23,623 bases of DNA, from the NCBI GenBank assembly GCA_004144935.1, contig SDZP01000011.1, forward strand, positions 1 to 23,623, written 5' to 3'. The DNA is from Caulobacteraceae bacterium (GTDB lineage: Bacteria > Pseudomonadota > Alphaproteobacteria > Caulobacterales > Caulobacteraceae). The notes beneath the pieces were generated by a model, which was not told the origin of the DNA, did no database searches, and saw only the letters and a list, made by a program, of their open reading frames with translations. A program made the position numbers and the translations under genes. The first letter of the stretch is position 1. Every line of letters begins with the position of its first letter. Of the stretch, positions 23,329-23,623 are shown piece after piece.

Positions 23329-23623
23329 AACACCATTCTCCCCCGCAAACGGGGGAGGGGGACCACTGCGCAGCAATGGTGGAGGGGTAGCTCGCTCCAT
23401 GCTCCCCGGCCCGAAAACAGCGCACCACCTTGCCAGGCAGCTGCGGCAGAGCACCAGTCCCAGATGCATTTGGACTGCCCTGAGGAAAAGGCTAAGTCAT
23501 CAGGGGGCCCTGAATGACCCATGGGCCTTGTCCAGCATGAGGGGCTCAAAGCCAGTCCAGGCAGGAGGTGCACTCTGTGCAGCATTGAGAAAATGTCATC
23601 TGAAGCAACCAGCCTCTTGAGTC
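23329..23623. other. 295-bp gene-free tail; last ~177 bases look eukaryotic
   Basis: No bacterial gene is visible. Bases up to roughly 23400 belong to the bacterial repeat region. From about 23447 to the end there is not a single CpG, whereas CpG is very frequent before; the base composition drops to near 54% GC and TG/CA dinucleotides are abundant. This pattern is typical of mammalian DNA. The transition lies somewhere between about 23395 and 23447. The likely explanation is a chimeric contig end or host contamination. Confidence 0.7.
23331..23381. repeat. Stacked hairpin repeat after metK, likely terminator
   Basis: CTCCCCCG and CGGGGGAG (23338-23345 with 23350-23357) form a perfect 8-bp stem around CAAA, starting 9 nt past the metK stop. 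An outer stem CACCATT / AATGGTG (23331-23337 with 23375-23381) closes over it and encloses a small TGCGCA palindrome. The C-run/CAAA/G-run core matches the palindrome at 1-58, suggesting a genome repeat family. Without a T-tract, a role as metK terminator is plausible but unproven. Confidence 0.6.

Noticed and set aside
23325..23585. 86-codon open frame on the minus strand in the tail
   Set aside because: It lies mostly in the CpG-free, probably eukaryotic segment, has no ribosome site and no recognisable domain.

Overview
The window looks like chromosomal DNA from an alphaproteobacterium of the Caulobacterales (Caulobacter, Phenylobacterium or Brevundimonas type). The evidence is the high GC content, dense gene packing with ATGA/GTGA/TGATG overlaps, an NtrZ-like periplasmic protein, a PraR-like XRE regulator beside metK, and the gene order tsaB-rimI-fur-miaB-phoH-ybeY-corC-lnt-(XRE)-metK, which matches my memory of Caulobacter. 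No genome comparison was possible here.

Layout. (1) 52-4854, minus strand: a DUF3576 lipoprotein, leuS, lptE and holA, a familiar housekeeping string. A REP/BIME-like inverted repeat (1112-1223) lies between lptE and holA, and a 58-bp perfect palindrome covers the holA stop at the window edge. (2) 5087-5491, plus strand: a lone NtrZ-like gene. (3) 5504-8198, minus strand: a VOC-like protein, a PaaI-type thioesterase, an alpha/beta hydrolase and a secreted unknown; the last three overlap. (4) 8316-10186, plus strand: a DoxX/COG4270-type membrane protein and a GPH-family sugar symporter. (5) 10167-12488, minus strand: hslV, a histidine phosphatase and nnrD, whose last codons look frameshifted. 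(6) 12525-23328, plus strand: moeB/thiF-like, four very small translationally coupled genes, a DUF1131-like lipoprotein, and then tsaB, rimI, fur, miaB, phoH, ybeY, corC, lnt, the XRE regulator and metK.

The long plus-strand block combines tRNA modification (TsaB for t6A, MiaB for ms2i6A), ribosome maturation and modification (YbeY, RimI), envelope functions (CorC, Lnt) and metal-responsive regulation (Fur/Mur). metK has a perfect 8-bp-arm palindrome (22058-22077) that resembles operators of SAM/SAH-responsive regulators, followed by a hairpin whose 3' arm runs into its Shine-Dalgarno sequence.

Most noteworthy: the four-gene small-protein cluster at 13347-14057 (a basic disordered peptide, an unknown 70-mer, a textbook leucine zipper of 59 residues, and a winged-helix-like 64-mer); the nnrD frameshift candidate; the metK control region; the AT-rich 3' end of lnt; and the last ~180 bases of the window, which contain no CpG at all and look eukaryotic, so the window end is probably chimeric. 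There is no sign of CRISPR, a transposase, a prophage structural module, rRNA or tRNA.
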